Shown: positions 1 through 12,407, counted from the first letter of the stretch. The stretch: DNA of 64,000 bases from Haloferax denitrificans ATCC 35960 (GCF_000337795.1 NZ_AOLP01000009.1:62001-126000); one strand, 5' to 3'. The notes: generated from the sequence alone by a model not told the origin. Numbers and translations are program-made.

Positions 1-818
1 GGCGACTGGCAACTACCGGTGCTCCTGACGGCGCGCTGGCGGACCGCCTCGGCGAAGGCGCGCTCGCCGAACCGCTCGACGAAGTCGACGCCGAACGCGG
101 GGTTCTCCCCCGAGAGTTCGTCGTAGTCGGCCGCGTCCCACGGGAAGGTACCGCCGTCGACGACGACGCCGCCGACGGTCGTGCCGGAGCCGTGGAGCCA
201 CTTCGTCGTCGACTCCCAGACGATGTCCGCGCCGTGTTCGATGGGGCGGCAGAGCGCGGGCGTGGCGAACGTGTTGTCCACGACCAGCGGGACGCGGTGC
301 TCGTGGGCGACCTCGGCGACGGCCTCGAAGTCCGGCGTCTTCAGCGAGGGGTTCGCAACCGTCTCGACGTGGACGAAGGCGGTGTCGTCGTCGATGGCTT
401 CCTCGTAGGCCTCGATGTCGAGCGTCTCGACGGTTCGGGATTCGATGCCGCGCCTGACGGCGGTCTTCGAGAAGTACGAGGCCGTGCCGCCGTACATGTC
501 CTCCGAGAGCACGACGTTGTCGCCGACGGACGCGAGGACGGTCGTGAGCGCGTCGAGCGCGCCCATGCCCGAGGCGGTGGCGACCGCGTCGACGCCCGAT
601 TCGAGGGCGGCGAGGCGGCGTTCGAGGATGCGGGTCGTCGGGTTGGAGATGCGGGAGTAGACGTCGCCGTCGGCTTCGAGGGCGTACAGGTCCGCGGCGT
701 GGTCCGCGTCGTCGAAGACGTACGACGTGGTCTGATAGAGCGGCGGGGCGCGGGCCCCTGTCGCCGGGTCCGGGTCCTGTCCGGCGTGGAGGCCGAGCGT
801 GCGGAAGCCTCGATTCAT
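1..818 (-). CDS. metY: O-acetylhomoserine sulfhydrylase (PLP-dependent), 3' end outside window
   Basis: Cys/Met-metabolism PLP enzyme that would make homocysteine from O-acetylhomoserine and sulfide in the cytoplasm. The reading frame is open from the ATG at 818 down to the window edge, giving about 272 residues of a protein that is normally about 430. The N-terminus (MNRGFRTLGLHAGQDPDP) and the segment SGMGALDAL are typical of MetY/MetB-type enzymes. Lys206 in STTKW is the expected Schiff-base lysine, and Asp181 (VVDNTFATP) is the residue expected to hold the PLP pyridine nitrogen. The last visible residues (GSCQSP) match the family's G-x-C-x-SP region. Cystathionine gamma-synthase/lyase is possible, but the N-terminus favours MetY. 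The gene runs divergently from ligN. Confidence 0.85.
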   Translation of the reverse strand, partial: MNRGFRTLGLHAGQDPDPATGARAPPLYQTTSYVFDDADHAADLYALEADGDVYSRISNPTTRILERRLAALESGVDAVATASGMGALDALTTVLASVGDNVVLSEDMYGGTASYFSKTAVRRGIESRTVETLDIEAYEEAIDDDTAFVHVETVANPSLKTPDFEAVAEVAHEHRVPLVVDNTFATPALCRPIEHGADIVWESTTKWLHGSGTTVGGVVVDGGTFPWDAADYDELSGENPAFGVDFVERFGERAFAEAVRQRAVRSTGSCQS

Positions 819-851
819 GTATCAGGTGCATAATCTTGGACGGAGGAATAA

Positions 852-3095
<2,244 letters not shown>

Positions 3096-3162
3096 AACAG
3101 TCGGAAGTCGGCGTCGCCGAGGCGGTCGCGCCGGCGACCGACTCAGGGTCAGTACGTCGGCC

Positions 3163-4086
3163 TCAGAGGTCAGCCTTCTCGAACGCCCAGTAGCCGAGGA
3201 GCGGCGGGACGACAATCCACGCGAGGAGGATGGCGAGGATGAACGGCCCGCTGAAGTAGAACGGAAGCGACTCCGAGAACGCCGACTGAACGGTGAGTCG
3301 CTCGGCGAGACCGGCCTTGAACAGGCGGGCGGCGACCGCGGGGCCGTACAGTTCCGCGACCAGCGTCTCGTAGGCCCGAAGCGGGTTCAGGTACTTGATG
3401 AACAGTCTCATCTGGACGATTTGCGGCGCGGTCAGCGCGGTGAGACCGAGCTGTTCGACGACCCAGTTGACGAGCCGCGGGACGCCCGTGGCGACCGTCG
3501 ACCAGAGGACGGCGAAGATGAAGTACAGCCCGACGGTGCCGAACAGCGCCTGCCGCTGGGAGGCAGAGGTCGCCGAGAGCCAGACGCCGATGGAGACGAA
3601 CGCCGCGGCGAGGAGTCCCGAGAGGGCCACCTGCCCGGCGTAGGAGACGAACATGACCTGCCCGCCGGTGAACAGCATCGCAAAGAGGGCGACGACGAAG
3701 CCGACGAGCATCGAGACGAGGACGACGAGCGTGCGGCCGACGAGCTTTCCGAACACCACGTCGCGCCGGGAGTTCGGAAGCGACAGCAGGAGCTTGATGG
3801 TGCCCGACTCGCGCTCGTCGATGAGCGAGCCGTGGGCCGTCACGAGCGCGATGAGCGCGAGGACGAACCCGAGCATGCCCGCGTACGAGAAGTTGAACAG
3901 CCCGCCCGGCGCGGTAGTGAGGCCGAACAGCGTCTCGGAGTTCGCGCCCGAGCCGGAGAGCAAGACGCCGTAGAACAGCGCCGTCGACCCGCCGATGAGG
4001 AGGGCGAAAAACAGCGTCAGACCGAGGAGCCACCGCGACCGGAGGGCGTCGCGGAAGTCCTTGCGCGCGACCGATTCGAGCGTCAC
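3163..4086 (-). CDS. ABC-2 type transporter permease
   Basis: Integral membrane partner of the ATPase encoded immediately upstream. The 307 residues begin with a cytoplasmic helix (TLESVARKDFRDALRSRW), followed by about six hydrophobic segments and the cytoplasmic patch DERESGTIKLLLSLPNSR. That patch is characteristic of the ABC-2/NosY-like permeases that undergo exporter-type cycles. Its ATG overlaps the ATPase stop by 4 nt (ATGA), so the two are translationally coupled. A second long C-terminal hydrophobic stretch (about 285-300) ends the protein. The substrate cannot be read from sequence; copper-maturation (NosFY) and drug or lipid export are both common for this family. Confidence 0.85.
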   Translation of the reverse strand: MTLESVARKDFRDALRSRWLLGLTLFFALLIGGSTALFYGVLLSGSGANSETLFGLTTAPGGLFNFSYAGMLGFVLALIALVTAHGSLIDERESGTIKLLLSLPNSRRDVVFGKLVGRTLVVLVSMLVGFVVALFAMLFTGGQVMFVSYAGQVALSGLLAAAFVSIGVWLSATSASQRQALFGTVGLYFIFAVLWSTVATGVPRLVNWVVEQLGLTALTAPQIVQMRLFIKYLNPLRAYETLVAELYGPAVAARLFKAGLAERLTVQSAFSESLPFYFSGPFILAILLAWIVVPPLLGYWAFEKADL

Positions 4087-5063
4087 GCCGCCACCTCCGA
4101 TTCGTCGGCCGGGTCGTCGCCCTCGGTGTACGCGAGGAAGATATCTTCGAGCGACGCCGAGTCGGTCTCGAAGTCGGCGACGGTCGCGCCGCCGACCTCG
4201 ACCGCCTCGATGACGCGGGTCTTGGCGTCGTCGGTACAGCCCACGACGAGGCGGTCGCCGTCGGTTTCGACCGACGAGACGCCGTCGAGCGCGCGGACCG
4301 CGTCGAGGTCGGCGTCGCCGTCGACGTCGATGCGGAGAGTCGCCTCGGCGTCGACGCGGTCGCGGAGGCCCTCGATGGTGTCCTCGGCGATGAGCCGGCC
4401 GTCGCGCATGATGCCGACGCGGTCGCAGACCGCTTCGACCTGCGCGAGGACGTGGCTGGAGAAGAACACCGTCGCGCCGCGGTCGGCCTCGGCGCGGACG
4501 ATGTCGCGCATCTCGCGCGCGCCGGCGGGGTCGAGACCCGAGGAGGGCTCGTCGAGGACGAGGAGGTCGGGACTGCCGGCGAGCGCCATGGCGAGCGCGA
4601 GGCGCTGGGACATCCCCTTGGAGTAGCCGCCGGCGCGGCGGTCCGCCTCGTCGGGGGCTAAGCCGACGCGGGAGAGCAGTTCGTCGGGGTCGTCGTCGGC
4701 TTCCTTGGACTCGATGGCGAACTCGACGTGTTCGCGCCCGGTGAGTCGGTCGTACACCTCGTAGCCCTCGGGGAGCACGCCGGTCCGACGCCGGACGGCC
4801 ACGCTCTCGGCCTGCGCGTCGTGTCCGAGCACGCGGACGGACCCGCCCGTCGGGCGCACGAAGTCGAGAAGCATGTTGATTGTCGTCGATTTTCCGGCAC
4901 CGTTGGGACCGAGGAACCCGAAGACCTCCCCCTCAGCGACGGAAAACGAGAGGTCGTCGACGGCGGTGACGGTGTCGGGTTCGGACGACGGGAGGAGGGA
5001 ATCGAACAGTCCCTCGTCGTCTTCGAACCGTTTCGTCACCCCGTTCAGTTCGATGGCGGCCAT
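4083..5063 (-). CDS. ABC transporter ATP-binding protein
   Basis: Cytoplasmic ATPase of a two-gene ABC-2 exporter with the overlapping downstream permease. In 326 residues it shows Walker A GPNGAGKST (about residue 53-61), an ABC signature region in the YSKGMSQRLALA segment (about 148-159), Walker B LLVLDEPSSGLDP (about 167-179), and the switch histidine in FFSSHVL. The about 100-residue C-terminal extension (RIDVDGDADLDAVRAL onward) is the regulatory domain usual in CcmA/NosF-type ATPases. The start at 5063 is preceded by a C+G-poor stretch (cctaaaacactttaaggca read on the minus strand) that probably holds the promoter. Confidence 0.92.
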   Translation of the reverse strand: MAAIELNGVTKRFEDDEGLFDSLLPSSEPDTVTAVDDLSFSVAEGEVFGFLGPNGAGKSTTINMLLDFVRPTGGSVRVLGHDAQAESVAVRRRTGVLPEGYEVYDRLTGREHVEFAIESKEADDDPDELLSRVGLAPDEADRRAGGYSKGMSQRLALAMALAGSPDLLVLDEPSSGLDPAGAREMRDIVRAEADRGATVFFSSHVLAQVEAVCDRVGIMRDGRLIAEDTIEGLRDRVDAEATLRIDVDGDADLDAVRALDGVSSVETDGDRLVVGCTDDAKTRVIEAVEVGGATVADFETDSASLEDIFLAYTEGDDPADESEVAA

Positions 5064-5195
5064 GGGCGGGCCTGCGTCGCACTGCCTTAAAGTGTTTTAG
5101 GTGCGAAAATCACGGGCGATAACATTCCGGAGAGGACTCGACGGTCGCCGGGCGCTCACCTCGCCGCGGTCGGGCGGTCCGGTCCCCTCGTCGGC

Positions 5196-5471
5196 TCAGA
5201 CCTCGTCGTCGGGCTCGTGGGAGTCTGCCATCTTCGTCGCCTCCGCCGCGTACCGCTCCCGGAGGTCGTCGTCGGTCACGGGTTCGAGGTTCTCCGTCGG
5301 CGCGTCGATGGCGGCGGTCACGGTCATCCGGCGCTGGTGCATCACGGCCGCGGCGAGCTCCTTCCGGAGCTCGTGCTCGCCGTCGGGCGTCGCGTAGATG
5401 AGGATGATGAGGTCCCGGTCGTCGTAGGACCGCTCGACCAACCAGAGCCGCGTCGTGTCGTCGTCGCTCAT
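5196..5471 (-). CDS. Small haloarchaeal protein of unknown function
   Basis: I do not recognise a named family. The 91-residue product begins MSDDDTTRLWLVERSYDDRD, has a predicted beta strand (LIILIYATPDG) followed by an amphipathic helix (ELRKELAAAVMHQRR), another strand (TVTAAIDA) and a helical acidic tail. That beta-alpha-beta pattern resembles a compact ferredoxin-like fold. Codon third positions are almost all C/G as in neighbouring genes, which supports it being expressed. It is divergent from the VIT1-like gene and tandem with the ABC ATPase with a 130-nt gap. No cysteines or catalytic motif are apparent. Confidence 0.75.
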   Translation of the reverse strand: MSDDDTTRLWLVERSYDDRDLIILIYATPDGEHELRKELAAAVMHQRRMTVTAAIDAPTENLEPVTDDDLRERYAAEATKMADSHEPDDEV

Positions 5472-5576
5472 GGGCCGTGGTTCGGTCGGGGTTCCCTTAC
5501 GCGTGCCGGCATCGAATCGCGGAGCGTGCCGCGGCGTCCCCGCCGTTTATTCGCGCCGCGAGCGTACGGTTCCGGC

Positions 5577-6113
5577 ATGTTGGAGACGTTGCTCGGCGAC
5601 GACGTGGAGTCGTCCGGTCGGTACCTCCCCGAACTCATCTACGGCGCGAACGACGGCATCGTCACGACGTTCGCCGTCGTCGCCGGCGTCGCGGGCGCGT
5701 CTTTGAGCCCGGGCATCGTCATCGTCCTCGGGTTCGCCAACCTCTTCGCCGACGGCTTCTCGATGGGGATGAGCAACTACCTCGCCGAGCGCTCGGAGGA
5801 GGACTACCACGACGCTCGCGGTGAAAGCCACGCCCGGACGGACGGAAAGACGCCCGTCAGGACCGCCGCCGCGACGTTCGCCGCCTTCATCGTCGCGGGA
5901 TGGGCACCGCTGTTTCCGTACGTGTTCCGGGTCGAGCCGCTGTTTCCCGTCTCCATCGCCGTCACCGCCGCGGCGTTCTTCGCCGTCGGCGCGAGTCGGA
6001 GCCTCGTGACGAACCGCTCGTGGCTCGCTAACGGCGTCGAGATGTTCGTCGTCGGAATGGCGGCCGCCACGGTCGCCTACGCGGTCGGGAACCTCCTCGC
6101 CGGCGTCGCCTGA
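5577..6113 (+). CDS. VIT1/CCC1 family membrane transporter
   Basis: Likely divalent metal (Fe/Mn) carrier of the VIT1/CCC1 superfamily in the cytoplasmic membrane. The start is the ATG at 5577, which lies about 30 nt after a TATA-like TTTATT; the longer upstream extension is not needed. In 178 residues the first helix carries the family signature YGANDGIVTTFAVVAG, followed by a helix with DGFSMGMSNYLAERSE, then a short charged loop and three further membrane segments. Eukaryotic VIT proteins have a longer cytoplasmic metal-binding domain; here the loop (EEDYHDARGESHA) is short, as in small prokaryotic members. The substrate is inferred from family only. Confidence 0.85.
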   Translation: MLETLLGDDVESSGRYLPELIYGANDGIVTTFAVVAGVAGASLSPGIVIVLGFANLFADGFSMGMSNYLAERSEEDYHDARGESHARTDGKTPVRTAAATFAAFIVAGWAPLFPYVFRVEPLFPVSIAVTAAAFFAVGASRSLVTNRSWLANGVEMFVVGMAAATVAYAVGNLLAGVA

Positions 6114-6136
6114 CGCGGACGCGCGTCCGAGTCACG

Positions 6137-7660
6137 TCAGGCAGACCGGCTCCCGGACAGTTCCTCGACCTCGGTGGCGAGCGACGACAGCGCCCGCGTG
6201 CTCTCGTCGGTCGCGGTGACGATGCTGTCGACCGCGCCCTCGGTCTCGACGGTCCGGTCGCGCACGTCCTCGATGGTCGCGGTCAGTTCCTCGACCGCCT
6301 CGGCCTGCTCGTCGGTCGCGCGGGAGACCTCGGCGACGCCGTCGGCGGCGGTGTCGATGGAGGCGGCGATTTCCTCGAACGCCGACAGCATCTCGGAGAT
6401 GCGCTCGTCGGCGTGCTCGATGCGGTCGTTGGACTCCGTCGCCGCGTGGACCGCCTCGCCGGTCTGCGACTGGATGTCCTCTATCTGCGTGGTGATGTCC
6501 TCGGTGTGCTGGCGCGTCTCGTCGGCAAGCGACTTGACCTCCTCCGCGACGACGGCGAAGCCGTCGCCGTCCTCGCCGGCGCGGGCGGCCTCGATGTTCG
6601 CGTTGAGCGCGAGCAGGTTCGTCTGTTCGGCCACCTCGGAGATGACCTCCACGACCGCCTCGATGTCGTCCATGCGGCCGCCGAGTTCGGTCACGCGCTC
6701 GACGAGTTCGTCGCCCATCGTGACGACGCTCTCCGTGGCCTCGCGCGCCTCGCTGTTGGCCTCGCGGCCCTCGGCGGTCGCCTCGCGCGCCTCCGAGGCC
6801 GCCGTGTCGACCTCGTCTGCGGTCGCGGCGACCTCCTCCATCGTCGCGCTGAACTGTTGCATCTGGGTCGCGCCCTCGTCGAGGAGGTCGCGCTGTTCCT
6901 CGACGTTCTCGACGATTGCGTCGGCCGCCGACGCCGCCCGCGTGACCGCCGCGGTCGCCGTCTCCGTCTCGTCTTCGACGTTCGACGCCAGCGTCGAGAG
7001 GTTCCGCGCCGTCTCGTTGACCGCGTCGACGACGAGATACAGCTGGTCGTCGACGGTGCCGCGCTCCGCTATCGTCGCCCGCGCGTCGAGGTTGCCCCGG
7101 CTCAGTTGGGTCAGCGTCGACTCGACCTCGGAGACGAGCGCGGCGACCTCGCGGTGGCGCTCGACCTCCGCCGTCCGGTTGCGGACGGTCTGGAGGACGC
7201 CGACGAGCTCGTCGCCCTCGTAGAGCGGCATCGCCGTGTGCCGGGCGTGGCAGTCGTCGCCGTTCGCGTCCGCGAACGTCTCTTCTGCGGCGTAGAGCAG
7301 GCGGTCTGAGTCGTCGAGTTCCACGCCGTCGAGCGACGCGGCGTCGCGGGGGTTGTCGAGGACCTGCCCCGCGAGCACGCGGGCCGCGGCGTTTCCGTAG
7401 AAGGTCTCACCGAGGTCGCGGCGGCCGAGCGCGGCGTCGGCGGGCGTGCCGGTCAGCGACTCGACGCCCGAGTTCCACGCCGCGATGCGGCCCTGTTCGT
7501 CGAGGACGAACGCCGGAAGCCCGACGCCGTCGAGCAGTACGTCGTCGTCGACGTTCAGGTCCGGCGCGTCGGTGGCGGAGCCGGCGACGATTCCGCCGTC
7601 CGGTACCGGGGCCTGCGAACCGAACCACGAGCGGACGCGAGAGAGTATACCAAGTGACAT
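6137..7660 (-). CDS. Soluble methyl-accepting taxis transducer with PAS domain
   Basis: Chemotaxis receptor-type protein (haloarchaeal Htr) that would feed CheA/CheW. The 507 residues contain no convincing membrane helix, so it should be cytoplasmic. A PAS-like domain at about residues 40-165 ([19 protein letters not shown]... and [12 protein letters not shown] at its end) points to sensing of a small ligand, redox or energy state. A long coiled coil follows, with the signalling hairpin tip at about 340-370 ([20 protein letters not shown] and [13 protein letters not shown]), which is the most conserved part of MCPs. The C-terminus is a heptad-rich helix. No che genes are nearby, so it must work with a complex encoded elsewhere. 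Confidence 0.92.
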   Translation of the reverse strand: MSLGILSRVRSWFGSQAPVPDGGIVAGSATDAPDLNVDDDVLLDGVGLPAFVLDEQGRIAAWNSGVESLTGTPADAALGRRDLGETFYGNAAARVLAGQVLDNPRDAASLDGVELDDSDRLLYAAEETFADANGDDCHARHTAMPLYEGDELVGVLQTVRNRTAEVERHREVAALVSEVESTLTQLSRGNLDARATIAERGTVDDQLYLVVDAVNETARNLSTLASNVEDETETATAAVTRAASAADAIVENVEEQRDLLDEGATQMQQFSATMEEVAATADEVDTAASEAREATAEGREANSEAREATESVVTMGDELVERVTELGGRMDDIEAVVEVISEVAEQTNLLALNANIEAARAGEDGDGFAVVAEEVKSLADETRQHTEDITTQIEDIQSQTGEAVHAATESNDRIEHADERISEMLSAFEEIAASIDTAADGVAEVSRATDEQAEAVEELTATIEDVRDRTVETEGAVDSIVTATDESTRALSSLATEVEELSGSRSA

Positions 7661-7792
7661 TAGAGGCCACGTTTCAGAGCATCACAGGAGTATCTTTCGA
7701 GTGTATTATCAAAACAGATAATTGAGGGACTGCGAGGCGGCGACGCGCCCGACGCGTCAGCCTCAAGCCTCTCGCGCGGTAAGCCACCCCAG

Positions 7793-9532
7793 ATGGACCC
7801 TGCCGCGGTCAGCGAACGAGCCAGCGCACTTCCGGCGGACCCCGGCGTGTACCAGTTCGTCGCCGGTGACGCGGTGCTCTACGTCGGCAAGGCGGTCGAC
7901 ATCCGCGCGCGGGTTCGGTCGTACGCGGACCCCCGCTCGGAGCGCATCTCCCGGATGGTCGCCCGCGCGGAGCACATCGACTTCGCCGTTACCGACACTG
8001 AGACGCAGGCGCTCCTCCTCGAAGCCAACCTCATCAAGCGCCACCAGCCGCGCTACAACGTCCGCCTGAAAGACGACAAGTCCTACCCGCTGGTCCAGCT
8101 GACGGCCCACGCGGTCCCGCGGGTCGAGGTCACCCGCGACCCCGAGGACTCGGCGACCGTCTTCGGGCCGTACACCGACAAGGGCCGCGTCGAGACGGTC
8201 GTGAAGGCGGTTCGGGAGACCTACGGCCTCCGCGGCTGTTCGGACCACAAGTACGCGAACCGCTCGCGGCCGTGTCTCGACTACGAGATGGGCCTGTGTA
8301 CGGCCCCCTGTACCGGCGAAATATCGGAGCGCGACTACCGCGAGGACGTCGAGTCGGCGGTCCGCTTCTTCGAGGGCGAGACGGGCGTCCTCGCCGACCC
8401 GCTCCGCCGGGAGATGGAAGCCGCCGCGCAGGACGAGGAGTTCGAGCGCGCCGCCAACCTCCGCGACCGGCTGGAGGCCGTCGAATCGTTCCACGGCGCG
8501 GGCGAAGACGCCGTCTCGTCGCAGTCCGACGAGCGCGCCATCGACGTGCTCGGCGTCTCGCTCCGCGGCGACTCGGCGACGGTCGCCAGACTCCACGCCG
8601 AGCGCGGCCAGCTGGTCGACCGGACCCGACACCACCTCGACGCCCCGGAGGGCGAAGACCGCACGGCCGCCGTCCTCTCGGCGTTCCTCGCGCAGTTCTA
8701 CGCCGAGCGCGACCTCCCCGACGCGGTCGTCCTCTCGGAGCGCCCCGACGACGAGGACGTGGTGGCGTGGCTCGAAGCCGAGGGCGTGGGCGTGCGCGTC
8801 CCCGGCGCGGGCCGCGAGGCGAAACTGGTCGAACTCGCGCTGAAGAACGCCCGCCGGCGCGCCGGCCGCGACGACGGTCTCGCCACGCTCGCCCGCGAAC
8901 TCGACCTCGACGTGCGCCGCGTCGCCCGCATCGAGGGCTTCGACGTGAGCCACGCGCAGGGCAAGGCCGTCGTCGGCAGCGACGTCTGCTTCGTCGAGGG
9001 GAGCGCCGAGACCGCGGACTACCGCCGGCGGCGACTCCCCGAGCGCAACGACGACTACGCGAACATGCGCGAACTCGTCCGCTGGCGAGCGACCCGCGCG
9101 CTGGAGGGCCGCGACGACCGCCCGGACCCCGACCTGCTCCTCATCGACGGCGGCAAAGGGCAGTTGAACGCCGCGCTCGACGCCCTCGACGAGACCGGGT
9201 GGGACGTGCCCGCCGTCGGCATCGCCAAGGACCGCGAACTGGTCGTCACGCCCGACCGGACGTTCGACTGGCCGGACGACGCGCCGCACCTGCACGTCCT
9301 CCAGCGCGTCCGCGACGAGGCCCACCGCTTCGCCGTCCAGTACCACCAGACGCTCCGCGACGAGGTGAAGACCGTCCTCGACGACGTGCCCGGGGTAGGT
9401 CCGAAGACGCGACGGGCGTTGCTGACGCGGTTCGGGAGCGTCGAGGGGGTGCGCGAGGCGTCGGTCGAGGACTTGACCGACGTGCCCGGCGTCGGCGAGA
9501 AGACGGCCGCGGAGCTGAAACGGCGGCTCTGA
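7793..9532 (+). CDS. uvrC: Excinuclease ABC subunit C
   Basis: Dual-incision nuclease of nucleotide excision repair, recruited by UvrB to UvrA-marked lesions. The 579-residue product has the GIY-YIG nuclease at the N-terminus (GVYQF then LYVGKA, about residues 20-40, with the R-x-x-x-Y region following). A cysteine cluster at about 145-170 ([19 protein letters not shown]) is consistent with an Fe-S cluster. Next come a UVR domain (about 205-240), an RNase H-like endonuclease domain ([11 protein letters not shown] and LLIDGGKGQ, about 380-455) and tandem helix-hairpin-helix motifs at the C-terminus ([14 protein letters not shown] and [13 protein letters not shown]). The start ATG at 7793 lies shortly after GC-rich upstream sequence. 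uvrB is 40 kb away at 47,608. Confidence 0.97.
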   Translation: MDPAAVSERASALPADPGVYQFVAGDAVLYVGKAVDIRARVRSYADPRSERISRMVARAEHIDFAVTDTETQALLLEANLIKRHQPRYNVRLKDDKSYPLVQLTAHAVPRVEVTRDPEDSATVFGPYTDKGRVETVVKAVRETYGLRGCSDHKYANRSRPCLDYEMGLCTAPCTGEISERDYREDVESAVRFFEGETGVLADPLRREMEAAAQDEEFERAANLRDRLEAVESFHGAGEDAVSSQSDERAIDVLGVSLRGDSATVARLHAERGQLVDRTRHHLDAPEGEDRTAAVLSAFLAQFYAERDLPDAVVLSERPDDEDVVAWLEAEGVGVRVPGAGREAKLVELALKNARRRAGRDDGLATLARELDLDVRRVARIEGFDVSHAQGKAVVGSDVCFVEGSAETADYRRRRLPERNDDYANMRELVRWRATRALEGRDDRPDPDLLLIDGGKGQLNAALDALDETGWDVPAVGIAKDRELVVTPDRTFDWPDDAPHLHVLQRVRDEAHRFAVQYHQTLRDEVKTVLDDVPGVGPKTRRALLTRFGSVEGVREASVEDLTDVPGVGEKTAAELKRRL

Positions 9533-9552
9533 AGCGGCGGCTGTGACGGGGC

Positions 9553-10479
9553 TTACGCCTCGAACGCCGGCGAGCGAACCACGAGCACCGCGGCGACGAC
9601 CACCCACGGAACGACGGCGACTGCGCCGACGGCGGTCGGGCCGAGTAACGACGGCGCGCCGGCCGTCGCAAAGAGAGTCCCGAGGCCCGCGAAGGCGTTG
9701 AACATCCCGTGGCCGAGCGCCGCGGGCCACACCGAGTCGGCGCGGAGCGCGACCCACGCGAGGAAGACACCGACCGCCGTCGTCATCCAGACCATCGCCA
9801 GAAAGCCGGTCCACGGCGCGCCGGGGTAGCCGAAGCCGTAGTTGTAGCCGAGCGCGATGAGCGGCCAGTGCCACGCGCCCCAGACGACGCCCAAGAGGAG
9901 GACGGCCCGGCGGGGACCGAGCGGGAGGAGCTTCTGCAGGAGGTACGCCCGCCAGCCCAACTCCTCGCCGAAGGCGAAGGCGGTGTTCACCGTCGCGCCG
10001 AGGACGAGCGCCTGCGCGACCTGTGCGACCAAGACGAGTTCGAGCGACGTGCCCGCCGGGAGCACCCCGCGGAGCGCCGTCGCGTCGGGGTCGAAATACG
10101 CCGGAAAGAGCGCGAAAAACAGCGCCGCGCCGACGGCGATGAACAGGCCGGGGACGAGCCACGCGAGGAGGTAGGTGCCGAGGTTCGACCGGAGCGCGGG
10201 GCGAATCCGCAGGTCGGCCCATCCCTCGCCGGTGACGAGCCGGGTGACGACGTTCGCGACCGACGGCGAGAACATGTAGCACGTGCTGACGAGCACGAGC
10301 CAAAGCGGGAGTCCGAATGCGACCGACGGCGAGTTCGTCAGGCCGCCGGTGAGAGACACGACGAGCGCGGTCGCGCCCGCGAGGCCGAAGGCGACGAGGA
10401 GGAAGACGAAGACGCGGCGGGACTCGAACGACTCGGCGCGCGCGTCCGGGTCCGTCCGACCGCCCCCAACTGTAGACAT
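9553..10479 (-). CDS. CPBP/CAAX-type intramembrane metalloprotease
   Basis: Polytopic membrane protein of the CPBP (CAAX protease and bacteriocin-processing, Abi) family. The 308 residues span about eight hydrophobic segments. The four family motifs are visible: FGEELGWRAYLL carries the catalytic EE-x-x-x-R, followed by WGAWHWP with its histidine and GHGMFNAF with the third metal-site residue pair. Members act as intramembrane proteases on prenylated or signal-anchored substrates, or as immunity factors; the substrate here is unknown. It converges with uvrC, leaving only about 20 nt between their stops. Confidence 0.88.
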   Translation of the reverse strand: MSTVGGGRTDPDARAESFESRRVFVFLLVAFGLAGATALVVSLTGGLTNSPSVAFGLPLWLVLVSTCYMFSPSVANVVTRLVTGEGWADLRIRPALRSNLGTYLLAWLVPGLFIAVGAALFFALFPAYFDPDATALRGVLPAGTSLELVLVAQVAQALVLGATVNTAFAFGEELGWRAYLLQKLLPLGPRRAVLLLGVVWGAWHWPLIALGYNYGFGYPGAPWTGFLAMVWMTTAVGVFLAWVALRADSVWPAALGHGMFNAFAGLGTLFATAGAPSLLGPTAVGAVAVVPWVVVAAVLVVRSPAFEA

Positions 10480-10590
10480 ACGAGAACTATCGACCGGCGA
10501 CGAGATAACGGTTGACGCCGCGGAGACACGCGTGTCGGCGGGAGGGGTCGCCGAACCGCAAAAAGTCGGTGTGTCGAGAACCGGACCGAG

Positions 10591-11505
10591 TTACGCGATT
10601 TTGTTGTACTGGTCGCGGAGCTTCTCGGCCGCGTCGTCCATGAGGTCGGCCTCGTAGTCGTCGAGGTCCCACTCGACGACCTCCTCGATGCCGTTCGAGC
10701 CGAGCTTGACGGGGACGCCGAAGGCGGTGTCCTCGTAGCCGAACTCGCCGTCGAGGACGAGCGAGCCGGGGAGCACTTCGCCGGTGTCGTGCAGGACGGC
10801 CTCGACCATGTGAGCGACGCCGGTCGCCGGACCCCACTGGGTCGCGCCCTTGCGCTCGATGACGTCCATGGCGGACTCCTGAAGGTCGCCGAGAATCTCC
10901 TCTTTCTCGTCGGCGGAGAAGGCGGGGTCGTTGCCGTCGACGCGGACCTTCGAGAAGACCGGCACCTGCGCGTCGCCGTGCTCGCCGAGGATGGTCGCGT
11001 CGACGTTCTTGACGGGCACGTCGAAGCGCTGGCTCAGCACGTAGCGGAAGCGGGCGGAGTCGAGGCGGCCGCCGAAGCCGATGACTTTGTGGCGGTCGCG
11101 GTCGCCCGTCTCGTAGAGGTGGCGGTTGAGCAGGTCCACGGGGTTCGACGTGGTGATGGAGACGAAGTCGTCGTTGTGCTCCGCGAGCGAGGAGCCGATG
11201 TCGTCCATGATGGGGGCGTTGTCGCCCGCGAGGTCGATACGGGTCTGTCCCGGCTGGCGCGGGATGCCCGCCGTGATGACGACCACGTCGGAGCCGGCGG
11301 TGTCCTCGTAGCCGCCCTGCGTCACGACCGTGTTGGAGTCGTAGGCGATGCCGTGGTTCGTGTCCGCCGCCTGTCCGACCGTCTTGTCTTCCATCTTCGG
11401 GATGTCGACGAACACGAGTTCGTCACAGACATCGCGAAGCGCGAGGTTGTACCCAGCCGCGGCACCGACCGTGCCGGCCGCACCAATCACGCTAACTTTC
11501 GTCAT
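10591..11505 (-). CDS. mdh: Malate dehydrogenase (LDH-like)
   Basis: Interconverts malate and oxaloacetate with NAD(H) in the citric acid cycle. The 304-residue protein is the LDH-like tetrameric type known from halophiles. It has the Rossmann glycine motif [12 protein letters not shown] at residues 8-19, Asp34 after VFVDI for NAD preference, the substrate-loop region [10 protein letters not shown] with two substrate-binding arginines, the motif TSNPVD, and the catalytic histidine in [10 protein letters not shown] (about residue 174). The surface is strongly acidic, as expected for a halophilic enzyme. The start ATG at 11505 follows an A+T-containing stretch (GTTAATGTGGC on the minus strand). 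It is transcribed alone. Confidence 0.97.
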   Translation of the reverse strand: MTKVSVIGAAGTVGAAAGYNLALRDVCDELVFVDIPKMEDKTVGQAADTNHGIAYDSNTVVTQGGYEDTAGSDVVVITAGIPRQPGQTRIDLAGDNAPIMDDIGSSLAEHNDDFVSITTSNPVDLLNRHLYETGDRDRHKVIGFGGRLDSARFRYVLSQRFDVPVKNVDATILGEHGDAQVPVFSKVRVDGNDPAFSADEKEEILGDLQESAMDVIERKGATQWGPATGVAHMVEAVLHDTGEVLPGSLVLDGEFGYEDTAFGVPVKLGSNGIEEVVEWDLDDYEADLMDDAAEKLRDQYNKIA

Positions 11506-11711
11506 GCCACATTAACGACGCTGTGGATTCCGAGTAAACGTTTCGGAACGGGCACCGTCGCGCGGTCTGTCGATTTCGCATTCGTCAGTCGTCGAATTTC
11601 GGGCGACTGCGCCGGGGTGCCGTCGGCGGCGAGAGCCGGTGAGACCGCCGGTGACGGAATCGACCGAGCGACGCCGTGGGGTTTTTCGACGCACGTCGCG
11701 TCCACACCCAC

Positions 11712-12407
11712 ATGAGCGACTTCGACAAGGAAGCAGAGCGCCAGCGACTTCGGGAGAAGTACGAGCGAGACGAGACGAAGCGACGGTCGACCCAACGGAT
11801 GAGCGAGTTGCTCCTCAAGGGCGCGACGATGACGAACAAGCACTGCGACAACTGCGGCGACCCGCTGTTCCGCTACGAGGGGCAGGTGTTCTGTCCGACC
11901 TGTCAGGCCGAGGGACAGGCCGCGGCGAACGCCGACCAAGACGCGGAGCGGGCCGCCGAGGCGGCCGTCGAAGCCGACGCCAACGAGGGCGAGGGCGAGG
12001 CCGCGTCCGGCGGGGCGACCGCGTCCGCAGAGAGCGTCGATGCGGCGGCCGGTTCTGCGACCGCCAACGCCGAAACAGCGGGAACTGAGCGACCGCAGGC
12101 CGGAGCGCGACAGCCCGAGCAGGCCGGAGGAAACCGCGTCGCCGACGAGGCGCGCCGCGACACTGCCGGCTCGAACGGGCGGGTCCCGTCGGCGACACAG
12201 TCCCGAACCGCGGGCGAGCAGGGGACGACCGAGCGACGCGCGCCCCGCGAGGTCGCCGGCGACGTGACCGCCGCGCGCGAGTCGCTCGTGCGGACGCTGA
12301 CGTGGGCCGCCGAGCGCGCCGAGGCGACCGACGACCCGCGGCGGGCGACGGAGTTCCTGACCGCCGCGCGCGAGGCCGCCGAGGCCATCTCGGCGCTCGA
12401 CCGATAA
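11712..12407 (+). CDS. Sjogren autoantigen/p27-like zinc-ribbon protein
   Basis: Haloarchaeal member of the SSSCA1 (autoantigen p27) family, function unknown. The start is the ATG at 11712 (MSDFDKEAERQRLREKY), chosen over an upstream in-frame ATG because the helical N-terminus typical of the family begins here. The 231 residues show a charged helix with the LLKGATMTNKHC segment, a zinc ribbon CDNC...CPTC at about residues 40-62, then a long alanine/glutamate-rich low-complexity linker. The C-terminal predicted helical hairpin (ESLVRTLTWAAERAEAT to the end) may mediate protein contacts. The divergent mdh gene shares the about 200-nt intergenic region. Confidence 0.85.
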   Translation: MSDFDKEAERQRLREKYERDETKRRSTQRMSELLLKGATMTNKHCDNCGDPLFRYEGQVFCPTCQAEGQAAANADQDAERAAEAAVEADANEGEGEAASGGATASAESVDAAAGSATANAETAGTERPQAGARQPEQAGGNRVADEARRDTAGSNGRVPSATQSRTAGEQGTTERRAPREVAGDVTAARESLVRTLTWAAERAEATDDPRRATEFLTAAREAAEAISALDR

